Shown here one piece after another: positions 61,579 through 64,000 of a stretch of 64,000 nt of DNA. The notes below the pieces were generated by a model. It saw only the letters and a list, made by a program, of their open reading frames with translations, had not been told where the DNA came from and did no database searches. The translations under genes and the position numbers were made by a program. The stretch is from Longilinea sp964536805 (lineage in GTDB: Bacteria > Chloroflexota > Anaerolineae > Anaerolineales > Anaerolineaceae). Each line of letters begins with the position of its first letter. Position 1 is the stretch's first letter. The stretch spans positions 77,712-141,711 of the forward strand of contig CAZHYQ010000008.1 of the NCBI GenBank assembly GCA_964536805.1. Direction: 5' to 3'.

Positions 61579-62765
61579 GGCTCTACCCTCTTCAGCACAA
61601 AGGAGACGATGTTGTTGCCGAAGCCGCCAAAATTGATTGTAAATCCGGTCTTGGCATTCTTCACCTGGCGGTTTTCAGGCAGTTCATGCCGCAGCTGCCA
61701 GACAATATCCACCACCTGCGCAACGCCTGTTGCTCCCACCGGGTGGCCGCGCGCTTTGAGACCGCCGGAAACGTTGATGGGAATCTGCCCGCCCAGTCGG
61801 GTCTTTCCTGCCACGGCGGCCTTGCCGCCCTCGCCCTTCTTGAAAAATCCGACGTGTTCGCTTTCAGCAATCTCCAGGATGGTGAAGGCGTCGTGAAGTT
61901 CGGCCACATCGATATCGGCCGGCTTAAGTTTGGCCATCTCGAAGGCTTGCTGGGCTGCCAGGGTTACCGCCTTCAGATCGGTCGGATCGTCGCGCTCCTG
62001 CAAGGTGTGCGTGTCGGTCGCCTGGCCAAATCCGGCGATCAGCACAGGCGTTTTGGATAATTTCTTCGCCATATCCAGCGGGCACAGCACCACGGCTGCG
62101 GCGCCGTCGCTTACCGGGCAAAGATCGTACAGGTGCAGCGGGTCTGCCGCGAGCGGGTTATTGACCACGGCGTGCGGGCTGTCATAGATGCCTTCGCGGT
62201 CCAGCGTCATCTCCACATGGGCATACGGGTTGAGCGCGCCCATCTCCTGGTTCTTCAAGGTGACGGCCAGCAGGTGCTCGCGGGTCACGCCGTACTTTTC
62301 CATATACAACCGGGTGAACATGCCGCCCATGCCGGGCAGGGTGATGCCGTAGGGGTACTCCACCTGCGGGTGGGTCATGGTCGCCACGAAATCAGTGGCG
62401 CGCCAGCCGGTGATCTCGCGCATCTTTTCGCCGCCCACCACCAAAACGGTATCATAATACCCGGAGGCGACTGCCAGCAGCCCGTTTTTGATGGCCGACG
62501 CGCCGGAAGCCGGGCCATTTTCAATCACATCCGCCGCGGCCGGCAGCAGGCTGAGCCGGTCGACCAGCGCACTGGCAATCGAGGTCTGGTGCTGAATGAT
62601 GCCGGCCCCCATATTGCCGACATACACGGCGCTCACCTTCTTGTCGCCCAATCCGGCGTCGTCGAGCGCTTTCAAAGAGGCATAGGCCAGCATATCCATC
62701 AGGCTGTCCTCGTCACGCCGCCCGAAGGGAATCATGCCGACCCCAATGATCGCAACATCTCTCAT
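61575..62765 (-). CDS. Thiolase-fold protein lacking the catalytic cysteines
   Basis: 396 residues, SCPx/archaeal-type thiolase with IAIIGVGMIPFG-like start (RDVAIIGVGMIPFGRR), HDAFTILEIAE and NVSGGLKARGHPVGATGVAQV. The His of GHP (His341) is present. The nucleophile segment reads DVIENGPASGASAIKNG: the Cys of the usual NACASG is Pro85. The C-terminal Cys position is Asn378 in TGFTINFGGFGNN, and HDCF is HDAF. A normal Claisen thiolase reaction is therefore unlikely. Similar Cys-less thiolases with DUF35 partners (Ltp2-type) act as aldolases on acyl-CoA. It lies 4 bases after the GNAT gene. Confidence 0.88.
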   Translation of the reverse strand: MRDVAIIGVGMIPFGRRDEDSLMDMLAYASLKALDDAGLGDKKVSAVYVGNMGAGIIQHQTSIASALVDRLSLLPAAADVIENGPASGASAIKNGLLAVASGYYDTVLVVGGEKMREITGWRATDFVATMTHPQVEYPYGITLPGMGGMFTRLYMEKYGVTREHLLAVTLKNQEMGALNPYAHVEMTLDREGIYDSPHAVVNNPLAADPLHLYDLCPVSDGAAAVVLCPLDMAKKLSKTPVLIAGFGQATDTHTLQERDDPTDLKAVTLAAQQAFEMAKLKPADIDVAELHDAFTILEIAESEHVGFFKKGEGGKAAVAGKTRLGGQIPINVSGGLKARGHPVGATGVAQVVDIVWQLRHELPENRQVKNAKTGFTINFGGFGNNIVSFVLKRVEP

Positions 62766-62769
62766 GGTT

Positions 62770-63459
62770 TCACCTGCCTTTCAGACCGGAAATGCGCTCG
62801 CGGATGGTGTCGTCATCGGCGAATTTGATCTCCGCCTCGGCTTCGGCCAGCGATTCCGGCGGTACGGGACGGTCGCCGACCACCAGGCGCGGTTTAGCTT
62901 TGAAGTAGATTTCGCGCGTCAGGCGGTATGAGTCGCCCCCGCCCAGTTCGTGCGGGATGGTGGTTTTTTCTAGCGGATATTCAATCATCCAGCGCCGGAA
63001 TCCGATGGGGCTTTCAGCCACGATGAGCACCTCATCCTGTTTCAGGTATTCCAGGTGGTATTCCATTTTGGCGGCAAACAGGTGCGAGCCGATGCGCAGC
63101 CCGCGGTCGATGGCCAGGGTATGGTAACTCATGCCCACCTTTTCGTTCTCCATGCGGCTGTTGACAATGCCCACCAGGTAACCGTCCACCTGCCCAATCA
63201 GGCAGAACTCGCTTTTTACCCGGTAGCGAAACCAGGCCAGCAGTTCGCCGTACAGGCGCGCGCTGACGATATCGTAATAATCGCGTTCGATGAACAGGCA
63301 GGGATGCACCGATTTCAAGATGGCCGGCACATCCTCGCGCACCGCCTGGCGAACCACCATCTTCTTGCCGTTTGCCAGGGTGATCACCTTGGGCGGGTAC
63401 GGCGGCATGGGATATTGCATCGGTCGCAGGACCGCTTCCAGTTCCATATCGAGTGGCAT
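62770..63459 (-). CDS. GNAT-fold acetyltransferase-like protein
   Basis: 229 residues. It starts with a 25-residue Pro-rich leader (YPMPPYPPKVITL), then KMVVRQAVREDVPAILKSV, a GNAT beginning, FCLIGQVDGYLVGIVNSRMEN and YHTLAIDRGLRIGSHLFAAKMEY, in which the CoA loop is atypical. VLIVAESPIGFRRWMIEYPLEK suggests the C-terminal strand. The tail is acidic. It sits between a cyclase-family gene (5 bases) and the thiolase-fold gene (4 bases), so it belongs to their pathway. Activity is unproven; it may be a non-enzymatic or divergent member. Confidence 0.6.
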   Translation of the reverse strand: MPLDMELEAVLRPMQYPMPPYPPKVITLANGKKMVVRQAVREDVPAILKSVHPCLFIERDYYDIVSARLYGELLAWFRYRVKSEFCLIGQVDGYLVGIVNSRMENEKVGMSYHTLAIDRGLRIGSHLFAAKMEYHLEYLKQDEVLIVAESPIGFRRWMIEYPLEKTTIPHELGGGDSYRLTREIYFKAKPRLVVGDRPVPPESLAEAEAEIKFADDDTIRERISGLKGR

Positions 63460-63463
63460 AAGC

Positions 63464-64000
63464 TTACGCCTCCTTCAGGTTATCCAGGCTGATCCTGTTG
63501 ATGCTTTCTACGTGGGCGTTTTCCACGGCGTCGCCGAACTTTGTTTTTTGCATGGCCGCTTTTTTCGCCATCAGGCCGGCATAATCCTGATCTTCCAAAA
63601 TTGCCACGCAGCGCCCGATGCAGGATTCGCCATCCACAAAACGCCAGGGGAAGAAACCAATCGGCATACGGCGGTTGACAATCAGGTCAAGATCCCCGCC
63701 GATGCATTCGGCGTGCACAATGCCGTAGGGGAACATTTCCAGGTGCATGAGCTGGTACTTGCTGTCGTCGAAGAATTCAGCCAGCGGCATGCCGTATTTC
63801 TTTTTGAAAACGCGGTCAGCCTGCCTGGCCTGGCGGGGCATCCAATCGCGAATGATGGTGTTCATGGGATGGTCGGCGCTGCCGCAATCCACGCCAATCC
63901 AGCGCAGTTTTTTCCGCTTGGCCCACTCGGCGAACTCGCGGTCGGGGCCGGGGTGCATGACCATGTAGCGCACTTCGTTGGCGGTGGGCATATCCCAGCC
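63464..64000 (-). CDS. Cyclase-family (kynurenine formamidase-like) hydrolase, N-terminus beyond window
   Basis: At least 178 residues, open at the right edge; the reading frame continues through Gly-Trp-Asp before the first Met in view. AKRKKLRWIGVDCGSADHPMNT and FPYGIVHAECIGGDLDLIVNRR, and GFFPWRFVDGESCIGRCVAIL, match the C-terminal half of Cyclase (PF04199) enzymes, including the second metal/catalytic HxE segment (HAECI). The HxGTHxD metal motif should lie beyond 64000. Family members hydrolyse amides or lactones. It is the first visible gene of the operon with the GNAT, thiolase, DUF35 and DUF2877 genes. Confidence 0.85.
   Translation of the reverse strand, partial: GWDMPTANEVRYMVMHPGPDREFAEWAKRKKLRWIGVDCGSADHPMNTIIRDWMPRQARQADRVFKKKYGMPLAEFFDDSKYQLMHLEMFPYGIVHAECIGGDLDLIVNRRMPIGFFPWRFVDGESCIGRCVAILEDQDYAGLMAKKAAMQKTKFGDAVENAHVESINRISLDNLKEA

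Overview
The window looks like a chromosome segment of an anaerobic or fermentative member of the Chloroflexota, probably Anaerolineae/Anaerolineales. The evidence is indirect: moderately high GC, many secreted lipoproteins with Ser/Thr/Pro-rich linkers, a 7TM-PAS-GGDEF protein, BMP-type ABC transport, GH4/NagA/BadF-kinase sugar salvage, CHAT and FecR-like domains, and dispersed intergenic palindromes. No rRNA, tRNA, CRISPR array or intact insertion sequence was seen, so the taxonomy is an inference.

Layout. 1-1.5 kb: a partial secreted beta-rich repeat protein and a divergent lipoprotein. 1.5-9.2 kb: a minus-strand surface-polysaccharide operon (GT2, methyltransferase, three GT4 enzymes, flippase, pyruvyl transferase). 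9.4-18 kb: a WD40-like lipoprotein, a CPBP protease, two GNAT acetyltransferases, a GT87-like membrane protein, a diguanylate cyclase, a NarL-type regulator and a receiver-SpoIIE phosphatase. 18-21.2 kb: an amino-sugar operon (kinase, nagA, SIS deaminase/isomerase). 21.5-28.8 kb: an SDR protein and a BMP-type nucleoside-like ABC transporter operon ending in an ADP-ribosylglycohydrolase-family protein.

28.9-38.5 kb: the most unusual region, six tightly spaced minus-strand genes. They encode an LCAT-like lipase with a TTG start and strong Shine-Dalgarno, a small membrane protein, a 1205-residue CHAT-protease/STAND-like/multi-TM protein with a degenerate P-loop, two paralogous lipoproteins joining a FecR-like domain to the C-terminal half of an oligopeptide-binding protein, and a stand-alone caspase-fold protein with a His/Cys dyad. 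A candidate promoter precedes the set and a hairpin follows it. I propose it as a membrane-associated protease/lipase effector system; this is inference. Upstream lie a PadR-controlled operon of two paralogous 7-TM proteins, with a clear promoter and overlapping palindromic operator, and a C39-like/M23/4xSH3 cell-wall hydrolase.

44-50 kb: a second amino-sugar or chitobiose-like locus (GH4 enzyme, BadF-type kinase, ChbG deacetylase) that is decaying or mis-sequenced. ChbG is frameshifted, and a MalG-like permease is 5'-truncated at the end of a lipoprotein gene and frameshifted at a T run. 50-57 kb: an APH-like kinase, a DUF5054/GH38-like protein, a GPH-type sugar symporter, an esterase and a PHP hydrolase. 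57-64 kb: an ADP-forming acyl-CoA synthetase, a zinc-ribbon protein, and an operon of cyclase (partial), GNAT-like protein, thiolase-fold protein lacking the catalytic cysteines, DUF35 zinc-ribbon/OB protein and DUF2877 protein. Three families of intergenic palindromes lie at 27.6, 44.1 and 55.6 kb.
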